Origin: Polyangium sp. y55x31
GTDB taxonomy: Bacteria > Myxococcota_A > Polyangia > Polyangiales > Polyangiaceae
Assembly: GCF_029946505.1 (NCBI RefSeq)
Contig: NZ_JARZHG010000021.1
Location: 1 to 64,000, forward strand
Direction of reading: 5' to 3'
DNA length: 64,000 nt
Shown here: in pieces, positions 39,614 to 48,596 of the stretch
Layout: each line of letters starts with the position of its first letter
Numbering within the stretch: position 1 is the stretch's first letter
Position numbers and translations under genes: made by a program
The notes under the pieces: generated by a model
Told to the model about the DNA's origin: nothing
The model's database searches: none
The model's input: only the letters and a program-made list of their open reading frames with translations

Positions 39614-41092
39614 TCACCAGTGAAAGCGCCGTTGAAGTTGCGCCATCTGGGCCTGCATCTGCTCCTCCCACCCGTCCGGCAAATCGATCACGATCCCCAG
39701 ATCGATCGTGGTTCCTGGCGGTAGGTTGTTATTCCCTTCGAGGTGCTCCCGGACCGTCGTTGCGATCCGCTGGTTCCATTCCTCGATCCGGTAGATGAAC
39801 CTGTGACCGGCGAGCTGTGCGAGCTCGATGGTGGGACGGAATGCTTCATCCGTATGCAGGCGGCGCCATCGTAGCGTCCACGAGATGACTTCACGGTATA
39901 CCTGGCCAATTCTGTTTGCCACGTATACGAGTTTGTGCGCGTCGCCGTGCTCGCCGGGCGGACCCATTGCGTCGGAAAGGCCGGTGTTCACCAGGTTCGT
40001 GAGTATTTTCGTGGTGTGAGTGGCCGCCGCCAATTGTGTGCTGATCCAGGAAAGGGTGTCCTTCGGGTCTCGCAACTCGGGAGGGCCAAAGGAGACGCCG
40101 AACTGCAAGTCGCGCCGTTCGACCGACGCGGCTGCAAGCTCATCGGAGAGCACCTGGCCAAAAAGCTTGATTTCCCAATGGCGAGGCTTCTCGTCGGCGA
40201 TCCGCTGGGCGAGATTCGATGCCCCAGGTATCCTGTTGCTTTGCACGCGCTGCGGGGTTGACTCGTCTACGGTCGCTCGCGTGGCATTCGGGGCAATCGC
40301 CGTGAGCAGCTCGATCAACTCTCTGTGCGAGCCATCCGCGTTCGGGTAGATGATCAAACTCACCCCGGCGCTCTCGAGGACCTTGCGTTTATACGCCCGG
40401 ACCGCCGAGGCGGGGACGATCGCAAAGTGACGCGGCGGCTGATCCCCCGACAGCGCGCGCACGCGCGCCAGCAATTGATCGAAGTCGTCGTCCGTGAGCC
40501 CATAACCCACGAAGAGCAGCGTCCGCCCGTGGAAGAGCGCAGAGAAGGCGGTTTGCATCTGCGGGTCCGCGTACATCGCGCGGTCGTAGTCGGCGCGCGT
40601 GAAGACCCAGGTGTTCCGCTCATGGAGGGTGCCGTGGAGCTTGAGGAGAAACCCGCGCCGCTGGGCGATGTCCGGCGTGGCCTTGGAGAACGTCGGCCAC
40701 TGCCCAGCCAGGGCGCGTTCGAGGATGCGGTCGACGTTCGTCGTGAGCACGGCGCGCAGGTTCGCAGACAATGCAGCGATGGCCTTCGCCGCGGGATGAA
40801 CCGCCACGGTGCTGTCGTCGAGTTGCCGCTCGATGAAGTTGCAAAACTCAGGGCCGCCCAAGGCATCCTTCAATGCCGACAGAGCATCGATGAACTGGCG
40901 CGCCGCCACGAGCTCGTCGACTTCACCCAGCAGATGTTCGGTCACTCCGCGAGCCCTCGCATGAGCGACGAGCCGCTTCACGAGCTCGGCCCATGACGGC
41001 AGGCCGGCTCCCGCTGAAATGCCTGCCCCCGCGAAGATGACGAGGTCGCCCCGCGCGTAAGCCTGCTGGAGTTCCGTGAGCGATGGGTGCAC
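39614..41092 (-). CDS. SIR2-domain protein with unknown C-terminal domain, candidate defence NADase
   Basis: Drawn from GTG 41092 (492 residues); an ATG at 41170 would add 26 residues but would start inside a repeat array. Residues 15-210 form a SIR2_2-type NAD-binding fold: VIFAGAGISAGAGLPSW (19-34), TTNVDRILE with Asn119 and Asp121, KLHGT with His153 and FVGYGLTDDDFDQLL (194-208). In phage defence (Thoeris ThsA, DSR1/DSR2, SIR2-APAZ) this domain destroys NAD+. Residues about 285-492 match no domain I know. GC is lower than in the neighbours (two 60-base lines I counted give 57 and 63 percent), suggesting transfer. No Shine-Dalgarno is evident. Confidence 0.72.
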   Translation of the reverse strand: MHPSLTELQQAYARGDLVIFAGAGISAGAGLPSWAELVKRLVAHARARGVTEHLLGEVDELVAARQFIDALSALKDALGGPEFCNFIERQLDDSTVAVHPAAKAIAALSANLRAVLTTNVDRILERALAGQWPTFSKATPDIAQRRGFLLKLHGTLHERNTWVFTRADYDRAMYADPQMQTAFSALFHGRTLLFVGYGLTDDDFDQLLARVRALSGDQPPRHFAIVPASAVRAYKRKVLESAGVSLIIYPNADGSHRELIELLTAIAPNATRATVDESTPQRVQSNRIPGASNLAQRIADEKPRHWEIKLFGQVLSDELAAASVERRDLQFGVSFGPPELRDPKDTLSWISTQLAAATHTTKILTNLVNTGLSDAMGPPGEHGDAHKLVYVANRIGQVYREVISWTLRWRRLHTDEAFRPTIELAQLAGHRFIYRIEEWNQRIATTVREHLEGNNNLPPGTTIDLGIVIDLPDGWEEQMQAQMAQLQRRFHW

Positions 41093-41476
41093 GAAGCGGA
41101 AGTTTTCACAGGAGGCACGAGAACCGCAAGGGAGGCGTCGCCAAGACTCCCCTGACGCTCCTCCTCTCATCGTCGGCGCATCGCCACGAAGCACCCGGAC
41201 CGCTCCTCCTCATCGTCGGCGCATCGCCACGAAGCACCCGGAGCGCTCGGACCTATCGTTGGCGCATCGCCAAAGCCCCCCCCGGACCGCTCCTACCTAT
41301 CGTCGGCGCCTCGCCAAAGCCCCCCCGGGCCGCCCGGACCATGCGTTGGCGCGTCGCCAACGACCACCCAGGCCGCCCGGACCATGCGTTGGCGCGTCGC
41401 CAACGACCACCCGGCCCACGCCGACCCCTCTTCGGCGCTCCGCCGGCCCTCCGCGAGCCCTCCGCGAGCCCGTCGG
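41093..41476. repeat. Gene-free stretch with six-unit 43-bp degenerate array
   Basis: Six copies of a unit aligned on ATCGTCGGCGCATCGCCA start at 41169, 41212, 41255, 41299, 41341 and 41384, giving spacings of 43, 43, 44, 42 and 43 bases. Units 1-2 (CACGAAGCACCCGGA), 3-4 (AAAGCCCCCCCGG) and 5-6 (ACGACCACCCRGG) form three sub-types, which indicates pairwise duplication. No unique spacers occur, so it is not CRISPR. It lies directly upstream of the SIR2 gene and just beyond the CX4CH lipoprotein stop. Confidence 0.8.
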
Positions 41477-41947
41477 TCAGGTCCCGCCACCCCCGCCCGC
41501 CCCGCCCCCCGTCGGCACCTGCGCCGAGATCCAGTCTCGCACGCACGCGAGCTCCTCCGGCGTCAGCGTCGGCTTTCCGATCGGCATCGGCGACCCGCAG
41601 CTCGGCAGCGGCTGCAATTTCTCGTAAAGCAGGCTCGACTCCGGCACCACCGGATCCACCAAAATCCCCGGGCAATCGCGTCCCATCTTGTCGACGAGCC
41701 GCTCCACCACGTTCGGCGCGACCAGATCGAGCCCTGCCGCCGGCTCGGCGCCCTCGTGGCAGATCGACCCGCCGCAGCTCTTCGGAAACAGCTCCGTCAC
41801 GATGTCCGGGCAGGTGAAGCTGCCGCCGTCGAGGAAGCGGTCGGGGTCTTCCAGCCGGCCGGGGCAACCCGCGGCGAGCAGCGTGATCACGAGCGGCAAG
41901 AGCGCGGAGGCGAGCGCGCGCCGGAGGGCACGGTTTTCACGGGGCAT
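41477..41947 (-). CDS. Lipoprotein with CX4CH haem-like motif
   Basis: The 156-residue protein starts at ATG 41947, overlapping the previous gene by 11 bases. A lipobox LAAGC is followed by LFPKSCGGSICHEGAEPAAGLDL, a CX4CH motif that resembles the planctomycete-type cytochrome c (PSCyt1) pattern in which CXXCH is extended. Later cysteines (LPSCGSPMP, LACVRDW) and a LTPEELACVRDWI ending match the same family. It probably binds haem or is a degenerate cytochrome, and may transfer electrons to the DUF1592/DUF1552 proteins encoded divergently across the barrel gene. Confidence 0.65.
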   Translation of the reverse strand: MPRENRALRRALASALLPLVITLLAAGCPGRLEDPDRFLDGGSFTCPDIVTELFPKSCGGSICHEGAEPAAGLDLVAPNVVERLVDKMGRDCPGILVDPVVPESSLLYEKLQPLPSCGSPMPIGKPTLTPEELACVRDWISAQVPTGGGAGGGGGT

Positions 41948-42788
41948 AATCGATCCCAAGCTTCACACCGCCGAATTGATCGAGCGCCCCGCCGGCCACG
42001 TACGCGTCGCCGGGCACGGGCACGAACGTCGAAAAGAACCGCGTATACCCGAACGAAAGCGAGACCTCCGCCCCCTTCGTGATCGCGAATGCGACGCCGA
42101 GATCCGCGTCGATCCCACCCACCGTCGCATCACGGAACCGCTCGTAGAGCGCCCCTCCCTCGATCGGCTCCAGATACTCGAACGCCGCCACCAGCGTGAG
42201 CGGCCCCGCGATCCGGATTCGACCGTCGAGACCCACGCGCACGAGCCTGTAGCTCACCGTCGGGATCTCCGCCGCGAGGGGCCCCGACTCCTGAAACGAA
42301 AAATCGAGCCAGCCATAGCCCACGAGCGGCGCGACCACCGGCGCGCGTTCCCCGCGCCCGAGCCGGATGGGAACCCGGAGCCCCAGATTCCCTCGATCCC
42401 AGCTCGTCTGGATATCGCGCCCCTCCGTCACGGCGGACGTGAGGGACGGCGCGAACGTGTACTCCCCCGTGATCCCCACGCTTTCGAGCACCGGCACGCC
42501 CGTCCACCGGAGCGGCTGGAGCTCGCCGCCGAGGGAGATCATCGGCACCCCGACGACGTCGTACGGCCGCAGATTCGTGGCGACCTTCAGCGGGTCCGAG
42601 TACGCGAACCAGCGCGCCGCGACCTCCACGCCGAAGCGCAAGTTGCCTCCCACCGGCGAGGCGGAAGCGGGAGCGGTGGCGGCGGGAGCCGGAGCGGCGG
42701 CGGAGGTGGTGGCGGCCGCGGATGTGGTCGCGGCGGCGGTCGCGATCACGAGCTTCCCGGCGGCGCGGCGGATTCCCCTTCTGGGCAC
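41937..42788 (-). CDS. Putative outer-membrane beta-barrel protein
   Basis: About 283 residues from GTG 42788; a GTG at 42833 would add 15 charged residues. The N-terminus is Ala/Thr-rich (LVIATAAATTSAAA) and might be an atypical signal. The rest alternates polar and hydrophobic residues with aromatic girdles (ARWFAYSDP, GLRVPIRLG, LVGYGWLDFSF, VSYRLVRVGLDGRIRI, AEVSLSFGYTRFFSTF), as in small barrels. The C-terminus is GIDYAP rather than the classic aromatic end. Its function is unknown. It overlaps the CX4CH lipoprotein gene and diverges from the DUF1592 gene. Confidence 0.55.
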   Translation of the reverse strand: MPRRGIRRAAGKLVIATAAATTSAAATTSAAAPAPAATAPASASPVGGNLRFGVEVAARWFAYSDPLKVATNLRPYDVVGVPMISLGGELQPLRWTGVPVLESVGITGEYTFAPSLTSAVTEGRDIQTSWDRGNLGLRVPIRLGRGERAPVVAPLVGYGWLDFSFQESGPLAAEIPTVSYRLVRVGLDGRIRIAGPLTLVAAFEYLEPIEGGALYERFRDATVGGIDADLGVAFAITKGAEVSLSFGYTRFFSTFVPVPGDAYVAGGALDQFGGVKLGIDYAP

Positions 42789-42920
42789 GGCCCGCAGGGT
42801 AGCGATCTCTCCCTCGCCGTCGAGCCGAAGCACGCGTACGGCATCAGGAAAAGGTCGACGCCCGGCCGACCTTCTTCTACTCTCCGGATACCGCGGTCAA
42901 GCCCCCGCGGATCCTTGCTC

Positions 42921-44594
42921 ATGACCCACGCTGTGCGCTTGCCCTGGCTTCTCGGTGGCGCCCTCGCCCTCTGCGCGGCGGCGCCTCTCGCGGCTTGCTC
43001 GGGTCACATCGGCGACCCGCCGGGCGAAGATACCGGGGAGGCCCCCGCCTTCCAGTGCGTCGGCACGATCCCCGGCAAATCGCCCATCCGGCGCATGACC
43101 CGGTTCGAGTACAACAACACCGTCCGCGACCTCGTCGGCGACGACACCCGGCCTGCTTCGGCCTTCGTGCCCGAAGAAGAGGCCATGGGCTTCGACAACC
43201 AGGCCACGGCCCTCGGCGTGACGCAGATCCTCGCCGAGCAGTACATGGTCGCGGCCGAGCAGATCGCCGCCCGCGCGGCGTCGGATCTCGGCGCCCTGCT
43301 CCCCTGTGATCCCGCGACGGCCGGGGAGCAGGCGTGCGCCACCACCTTCATCCAGACCTTCGGGCGTCGCGCGTATCGCCGCCCCCTCACGGACGACGAG
43401 GTCTCGCGCCTCCAGGACGTCTTCTCCTGGGGCCGCGGCGACGAGGGTTTTCCGAAGGGCATCGAGCTCGTCCTCCAGGTGATGCTCCAGTCGCCGCACT
43501 TCCTCTACCGCGTCGAGTTCGGCATGCCCGACCCGGTCGAGGCCGACGTCGTGCCCCTCTCGCACCACGAGATGGCCTCGCGCCTCTCGTACATGCTCTG
43601 GGGCACCATGCCGGACGAGGCGCTCTTCGCCGCCGCGGACGAGGGACGCCTCGGCACGAAAGAAGAGATCGCCAAGGAGGCGCGCCGCATGCTCGACGAC
43701 CCGCGGGCGCGCGAGGCCGTGGCGAACTTCAACGCCCAGTGGCTCGGCCTCTCCCACCTCGACAACATCAAAAAAGACAGCTCCACGTACCCCAAGTACT
43801 ACGAGGGCATCCGCCCGCTCTGGCGGGCCGAGACCCTCGCCTTCCTCGAAGACGTCATCTTCGAGGGCCAGGGCGACATCGGCAGCGTCTTCACCGCCAA
43901 CTACTCGATGCTGAACGCCGAGCTCGCCTCGTTCTACGGCGTCGAAGACGGCCCGGCCACGCAGAGCTTCGAGCGCGTCGAGCTCGATCCCACGAAGACC
44001 TCCGGCATCCTCACGCACGCGAGCGTCCTCGCCGCCACGGGCAAGCCGAACCAGACCTCGCCCGTGCATCGTGGCAAGTTCGTCCGCGAGCGCCTCCTCT
44101 GCCAGATCCTCCCGCCGCCGCCGAACAACGCCGCCTTCAACGCGCCCGACGTCCGCCCCGACGCCACCACGCGCGAGCGCTTCGCCGAGCACTCGGAGAA
44201 CCCGGCTTGCGCGGGCTGCCACATCAAGATGGATCCCGTCGGCTTCGGCTTCGAGCACTACGACGGCATCGGCCTCTACCGCGACACCGACCAGGGTTTG
44301 CCCATCGACGACTCCGGCGAGCTCGTCGACACCCGCGGCATCGACGGCCCCTTCGAGGGCGTCGTCGAGCTCGGCCAGCGCCTCGCGCAGAGCGAGGAGG
44401 CGCGCCAGTGTGTCGCCACCCAGTGGTTCCGCTTCGCCTACGGCCGCGTCGAAGGCGAGGACGATCGTTGCTCGATGAGCGAGATCCAGCAGGCCTTCGC
44501 GGCGAGCGGCTTCAACGTCAAGGAGCTGCTCGTCGCCCTCACCCAGACCGACGCGTTCCGGTACCGCCGGGCCGTCGTGACGCAGGCACCATGA
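42921..44594 (+). CDS. DUF1592-family lipoprotein (DUF1587/1592/1588/1585)
   Basis: The 557-residue exported protein starts at ATG 42921 with a signal ending LAACSG. The domain series is that of planctomycete/myxobacterial proteins: RRMTRFEYNNTVRDLVGD (DUF1587), FGRRAYRRPLTDDEV (DUF1595), SPHFLYRVEFG and ASRLSYMLWGTMPDEAL (DUF1592), GILTHASVLAATGKPNQTSPVHRGKFVRERLLC (DUF1588) and NPACAGCHIKMDPVGFGFEHYDGIG (CXXCH with DUF1585). The CXXCH may bind one haem. Function is not established. It overlaps the DUF1552 gene by ATGA, the usual partnership. Confidence 0.88.
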   Translation: MTHAVRLPWLLGGALALCAAAPLAACSGHIGDPPGEDTGEAPAFQCVGTIPGKSPIRRMTRFEYNNTVRDLVGDDTRPASAFVPEEEAMGFDNQATALGVTQILAEQYMVAAEQIAARAASDLGALLPCDPATAGEQACATTFIQTFGRRAYRRPLTDDEVSRLQDVFSWGRGDEGFPKGIELVLQVMLQSPHFLYRVEFGMPDPVEADVVPLSHHEMASRLSYMLWGTMPDEALFAAADEGRLGTKEEIAKEARRMLDDPRAREAVANFNAQWLGLSHLDNIKKDSSTYPKYYEGIRPLWRAETLAFLEDVIFEGQGDIGSVFTANYSMLNAELASFYGVEDGPATQSFERVELDPTKTSGILTHASVLAATGKPNQTSPVHRGKFVRERLLCQILPPPPNNAAFNAPDVRPDATTRERFAEHSENPACAGCHIKMDPVGFGFEHYDGIGLYRDTDQGLPIDDSGELVDTRGIDGPFEGVVELGQRLAQSEEARQCVATQWFRFAYGRVEGEDDRCSMSEIQQAFAASGFNVKELLVALTQTDAFRYRRAVVTQAP

Positions 44595-45931
44595 AACAGA
44601 GGACCCTGAGCCGTCGCGCGCTCCTTCGCGGCCTCGGCGGTGTGGCCGTTGGCCTGCCGTTCCTCGGGGCCATGGCCGATTCGGCCCGCGCCACCGCCTT
44701 CCCGAAGCGCTTTGTCGTCTTTTTCACGGGCCTCGGCACGGTCAAGCCCGCGTGGATCCCCACCGGCACCGAGACCGACTTCACCTTCGGCCCCATCCTC
44801 TCGCCGCTCGAACCTTACAAGAAGAAGGCGATCCTCCTCGAAGGCGTCGACTACGAGTCCGCCTACCACGGCCCCGGCGACCCGCACCAGCAGGGCATCG
44901 GCCACGCGCTCACGGGCACCGAGCTCCAGGAGGGCTCGCTCTTCCCGTACGCGTGTAACCCCGGCAAGATGGTCGGCTGGGGCGGCGGTATCTCGCTCGA
45001 TCAGTTCCTCGCGGACCAGATCGGCCAGACCACGCGTTTCCCCTCGCTCGAGTTCGGCGTCCAGGTCCAGTACGCCAACGTCTCGGCCCGCATCTCCTAC
45101 CGCGGCCCCGGACAACCCGTCCCGCCCGAGGACGACCCGTACCAGGCGTACACGCGTATCTTCTCGGACCTCGGCACCGACCCCGAGGCCCTCAAGCGCC
45201 TGCGCGCGCAGAGGAAGACCGTGCTCGACGCCGTCACGGGCGACTACCAGCGCCTCTCCTCGCGCCTCGGCACGAGTGATCGCATGAAGGTCGACGCGCA
45301 CCTGGAAGCCGTCCGCGAGATCGAAAAGCGCCTCGACGCGCCCGGCGTCATCGGCGGCTCCTGCAACCCGCCCGTCCTCGGCGCGCCGGTCGAGCCGCTC
45401 GAAAACGACAACTACCCGGAGATCGCCAAGACCCAGCTCGACCTGCTCGCGATGTCGCTCATCTGCGACCTCACGCGGGTCGCGAGCATCCAGTGGACCA
45501 CGGTCCAGACGGGCAAGGTCTTCACGTGGCTCGGCCAGGACGAGCCGCACCACACGCTCTCGCATTCGAGCGATGGCGACACGAAGCGGCAGCAGGCGCT
45601 CATCGACATTGGCAACTGGCACGCGCAGCAGCTCGCGTACCTCTGCCAGAAGCTCGACAGCGTCCCCGAGGGCGACGGCACGGTCCTCGACAACACCGTC
45701 ATCCTCTGGTGCAGCGACATTGCGCAGGGCAACACCCACGCGCGCCGCGACGTCCCGCTCCTCCTCCTCGGCGGCGCGGGCGGGGCGCTGAACACCGGGC
45801 GGTGGTTCAAGCATTCCGGCGCCTACCACAACGATCTTCTGATCGCGATCGCCCACGCCATGGGCGTGCCCGTCACGACATTCGGCAATCCGGCCTATTG
45901 CAAAGGGCCGCTGCCGGGCCTGCTCGTGTAG
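44591..45931 (+). CDS. DUF1552-family protein with Tat signal
   Basis: The 446-residue product has a twin-arginine signal (SRRALLRGLGGVAVGLPFL) and then a DUF1552 domain with sulfatase/phosphatase-like wording: FFTGLGTVKPAWIPTG, GVDYESAYHGPGDPHQQG, LGQDEPHHTLSHSSD and TVILWCSDIAQGNTHARRDVPLLLLGGAGG. Histidine and aspartate clusters suggest a metal site in an alkaline-phosphatase-like fold. Tat export implies folding with cofactor in the cytoplasm. It always accompanies DUF1592 proteins; the pair's substrate is unknown. Confidence 0.87.
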   Translation: MKQRTLSRRALLRGLGGVAVGLPFLGAMADSARATAFPKRFVVFFTGLGTVKPAWIPTGTETDFTFGPILSPLEPYKKKAILLEGVDYESAYHGPGDPHQQGIGHALTGTELQEGSLFPYACNPGKMVGWGGGISLDQFLADQIGQTTRFPSLEFGVQVQYANVSARISYRGPGQPVPPEDDPYQAYTRIFSDLGTDPEALKRLRAQRKTVLDAVTGDYQRLSSRLGTSDRMKVDAHLEAVREIEKRLDAPGVIGGSCNPPVLGAPVEPLENDNYPEIAKTQLDLLAMSLICDLTRVASIQWTTVQTGKVFTWLGQDEPHHTLSHSSDGDTKRQQALIDIGNWHAQQLAYLCQKLDSVPEGDGTVLDNTVILWCSDIAQGNTHARRDVPLLLLGGAGGALNTGRWFKHSGAYHNDLLIAIAHAMGVPVTTFGNPAYCKGPLPGLLV

Positions 45932-45938
45932 CCATCCA

Positions 45939-46508
45939 TCAAGCCGTCGATCCGCGCGCCACTTCCGTTCGAATCTCGTCCACGCGCCGCGCCGCGAAGA
46001 GCGCGCGCGAGAGGAAGAACAACAAGACCACCTTCGCGAAGAGCCCTGCGATCCCGCCGGCGGACAGGAACGCCATGAGAAACAGGGCCGGCAGCGTCAC
46101 GTACATGAGCGTCTGCGTGACGAGCCAGATCCCGAGCGCCACGGAGAATGCTGCGGTCGGCGAGCGCCGCGACCAGGCTGCGCAGGCGATGAACATGAGG
46201 CCGATGACGCCGTTCGACAGGAACGGGAGCGTGACGACCAGCGAATCGATCGACGCCGCGGGCTCGCTCCCGAGCGCGTAAATGAGGAACAGCGCGATCA
46301 CGACGTAGATCGCTCCGAGGACGAACAGCGCCATCGTCGACCGGCGCAGGCGTTGTCTCGCCTCGCCGTACTCCGTGTGCGCGTACTCCAGCCGCGCGTC
46401 GAGGTCGTCGCGCAGCGCACGCGACACCGGGCTCTTGCAGCCGGGGCAGGCCGCGCTCGCGAACGAGATGTCCGCTCCACATTGGCAAGGCACGCTCACG
46501 TGGATCAT
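45939..46508 (-). CDS. Four-helix membrane protein with N-terminal zinc ribbon
   Basis: The 189-residue protein begins with CQCGADISFASAACPGCKSPVS, a CXC...CXXC zinc ribbon, then a coiled linker and four hydrophobic segments (about 60-80, 88-110, 120-145, 150-170). No catalytic motif is seen. Such small ribbon-membrane proteins are common and uncharacterised. It is convergent with the DUF1552 gene (seven bases between stops) and divergent from the L,D-transpeptidase gene. Confidence 0.7.
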   Translation of the reverse strand: MIHVSVPCQCGADISFASAACPGCKSPVSRALRDDLDARLEYAHTEYGEARQRLRRSTMALFVLGAIYVVIALFLIYALGSEPAASIDSLVVTLPFLSNGVIGLMFIACAAWSRRSPTAAFSVALGIWLVTQTLMYVTLPALFLMAFLSAGGIAGLFAKVVLLFFLSRALFAARRVDEIRTEVARGSTA

Positions 46509-46640
46509 GGCTCCGGCGCGAAGCCTCGCACGGCGCGGCTGTGCACGGAAGTACGTCGCATCTCACCTCGGGCCGATCGTTCTCCGTCCACCTCGCACCT
46601 TCCCTTTGCATCCGGCCGCATCTTTTGGCATCCATCCCCC

Positions 46641-48596
46641 ATGCTCCCGCGCGCTCGCCTCTCCGCATCCTCGCACTCCGTGGGATCGGGCCGCGCGCGG
46701 CGTGGTGCCTGGGCTCTCGCGGCCCTCGCGGCCCTCACCGCCCTCGGCTGCAAGCGCCCCGGCGTGGCCGGGCAGGCCGACGGCGGCGCCCCTGATGACG
46801 CGGCCGCCCCGCCGCCCGCCGTCCAGGGCCAGAACGCGGTCCCCGAGCCCCCGCCGCCTCCCGACAAACCGCTCCTCGGCATCACGGCCTTCGTCGCCAC
46901 CGTCTACGACGAGCCGCGCGACACCGCGAAGAAGCTCGGCTACCTGCGCGTCGGGGCCAAGGTCGCCCGCTCGGAAGAGCCCGTCGGCAAGGCTGGTTGT
47001 CCGGGCGGCTGGTACGAGATTCACCCGAAGGGCTTCGTTTGCGCCGGCGAAGAGGCCACGACCGACCTCGAAAACCCCATCCTCAAGGCGTCCGCCAAGC
47101 GCCCGGACCTCAAGGCGGCCTTGCCGTATCGATATGCGTTCGTCCGGGCCGTCCTCCCGCTGTACATCAAGGTCCCCACGGCCAAGCAGCAGTACGACTC
47201 CGAGTTCAAGCTCCAGGAGCACCTCGACTGGTACAAGCAGAACGAGGCCACGGTGAACCAGGTCGTCCTCGGCGCGCCCGACGTGCCGATCGACGATCGC
47301 GGCGTCCCCATCCCCGGCAAGCACCTCGGCGAGATGGGCCTCGGCAAAAACTCGCAGGAGATCGCGCTCGGCCAGCTCCTCGGCGGCGAAACCGACTCGG
47401 ATCCCATTCCTTTCTGGCTCGAAGGCGGCAAGCGCCTCATCCCCAACATCAGCGATTTCAAGGTCCCCGATTTCGCCGTCTTCGCCGACCGCGCGCGCCG
47501 CCACACGGGCCTCTCGCTCATCGGCTCCTTCCCCACGGGCGAGGACAACCTCAATCGCCGCTTCGCGATCACCACGGATCTGCGCCTCGCGCCGCACACG
47601 AAGATCAAGCCCGACCTCGGCTCGCCCTGGCACGGGCTCGAGCTCACGGACGAGTTCTCGCTCCCGCTCGCGTTCGTCCGCACGCAGGGCGCCAAGACGT
47701 ACCGCATCTCCAAGGGCAAGGCCATTCCCGATACCGACGTCGAATGGCGCAGCGCCCACGCGCTCGCCGGCACCATGAAGACCGTCGAGGGCGTCAAGTA
47801 TTACCGCACGAAGGACAAACGCTGGCTCAGCCAGCTCGACGTCGGCCTCGCGGTCCCGCCCGCCTCGTTCCCCGAGGACGCCGAGAAGGGCAAGAAATGG
47901 ATCGAGATCTCCATCACGAACCAGACCTTCGTGATGTGGGAGGGCAAGCGCCCCATTTATGCGACGCTCGTCTCCACGGGCAAAGCCGGCCTCGACGATC
48001 CCAAGAAGACCTCGGCCACGGTCCGCGGCGTCTTCAAGATTCGCAACAAGCACATCACGGCCACCATGGACTCGAATGAAGGGTCGAGCGTGGGCGGCGC
48101 GAAGATCACGACCGTCGCCGCCTCGCATTCGCCCGACGGCGGTGGCAAGCCCGCGGCGCCGAAGGCCGGCGACAAGAACGCGAAACCCGGCAAGCCCGAT
48201 CCCAAGGCGGCCGCGAAGGGCGGCAAACCCGCGGCGAAGCCGGCCGCCGTGAAGCCCGGCGCGGCGAAGGCCAAACCCGCCCCCGCGGCCGGGGGCGCGG
48301 AGAAGATCCCGACGAAGGGCGACGGCGAATACGGCGTCACGCGGCGCCGCGGCGAGGGCACGTTCCAGCTCCGCGACGTCCCGTACATCCAGTATTTCGA
48401 GAGCGGATACGCATTGCACGCGGCGTACTGGCACGACGTCTTCGGCACGCCGCGCAGCCACGGCTGCGTCAACCTCTCCCCCGTGGACGCGCACCGCGTA
48501 TTCCTCTGGACCGACCCGCCCGTCCCGGAGGGCTGGCACGCGGTGAACGCGGGCGAGGATTTCGGGGAGGGGACGACGGTGATCATTCATGAGTGA
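46641..48596 (+). CDS. L,D-transpeptidase (YkuD) lipoprotein with low-complexity insert
   Basis: The 651-residue protein starts at ATG 46641, giving a signal with LTALGCK lipobox. A Pro-rich linker, an SH3-like region (about 75-130, VATVYDEPRDTAKKLGYLRVGAKV) and a long middle domain precede the YkuD domain (about 440-645). The catalytic motif is HAAYWHDVFGTPRSHGCVNLSP with Cys609. The catalytic domain is interrupted at about 493-560 by a Lys/Pro/Ala/Gly low-complexity stretch placed between the strand with GVFKIRNKHIT and the segment YGVTRRRGEG. The enzyme class makes 3-3 cross-links or attaches proteins to peptidoglycan. Its last eight bases overlap the DsbA-like gene. Confidence 0.85.
   Translation: MLPRARLSASSHSVGSGRARRGAWALAALAALTALGCKRPGVAGQADGGAPDDAAAPPPAVQGQNAVPEPPPPPDKPLLGITAFVATVYDEPRDTAKKLGYLRVGAKVARSEEPVGKAGCPGGWYEIHPKGFVCAGEEATTDLENPILKASAKRPDLKAALPYRYAFVRAVLPLYIKVPTAKQQYDSEFKLQEHLDWYKQNEATVNQVVLGAPDVPIDDRGVPIPGKHLGEMGLGKNSQEIALGQLLGGETDSDPIPFWLEGGKRLIPNISDFKVPDFAVFADRARRHTGLSLIGSFPTGEDNLNRRFAITTDLRLAPHTKIKPDLGSPWHGLELTDEFSLPLAFVRTQGAKTYRISKGKAIPDTDVEWRSAHALAGTMKTVEGVKYYRTKDKRWLSQLDVGLAVPPASFPEDAEKGKKWIEISITNQTFVMWEGKRPIYATLVSTGKAGLDDPKKTSATVRGVFKIRNKHITATMDSNEGSSVGGAKITTVAASHSPDGGGKPAAPKAGDKNAKPGKPDPKAAAKGGKPAAKPAAVKPGAAKAKPAPAAGGAEKIPTKGDGEYGVTRRRGEGTFQLRDVPYIQYFESGYALHAAYWHDVFGTPRSHGCVNLSPVDAHRVFLWTDPPVPEGWHAVNAGEDFGEGTTVIIHE

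Noticed and set aside
41169..41425. CRISPR array
   Set aside because: The whole 43-bp unit repeats with gradual drift and no unique spacers; no cas genes nearby.
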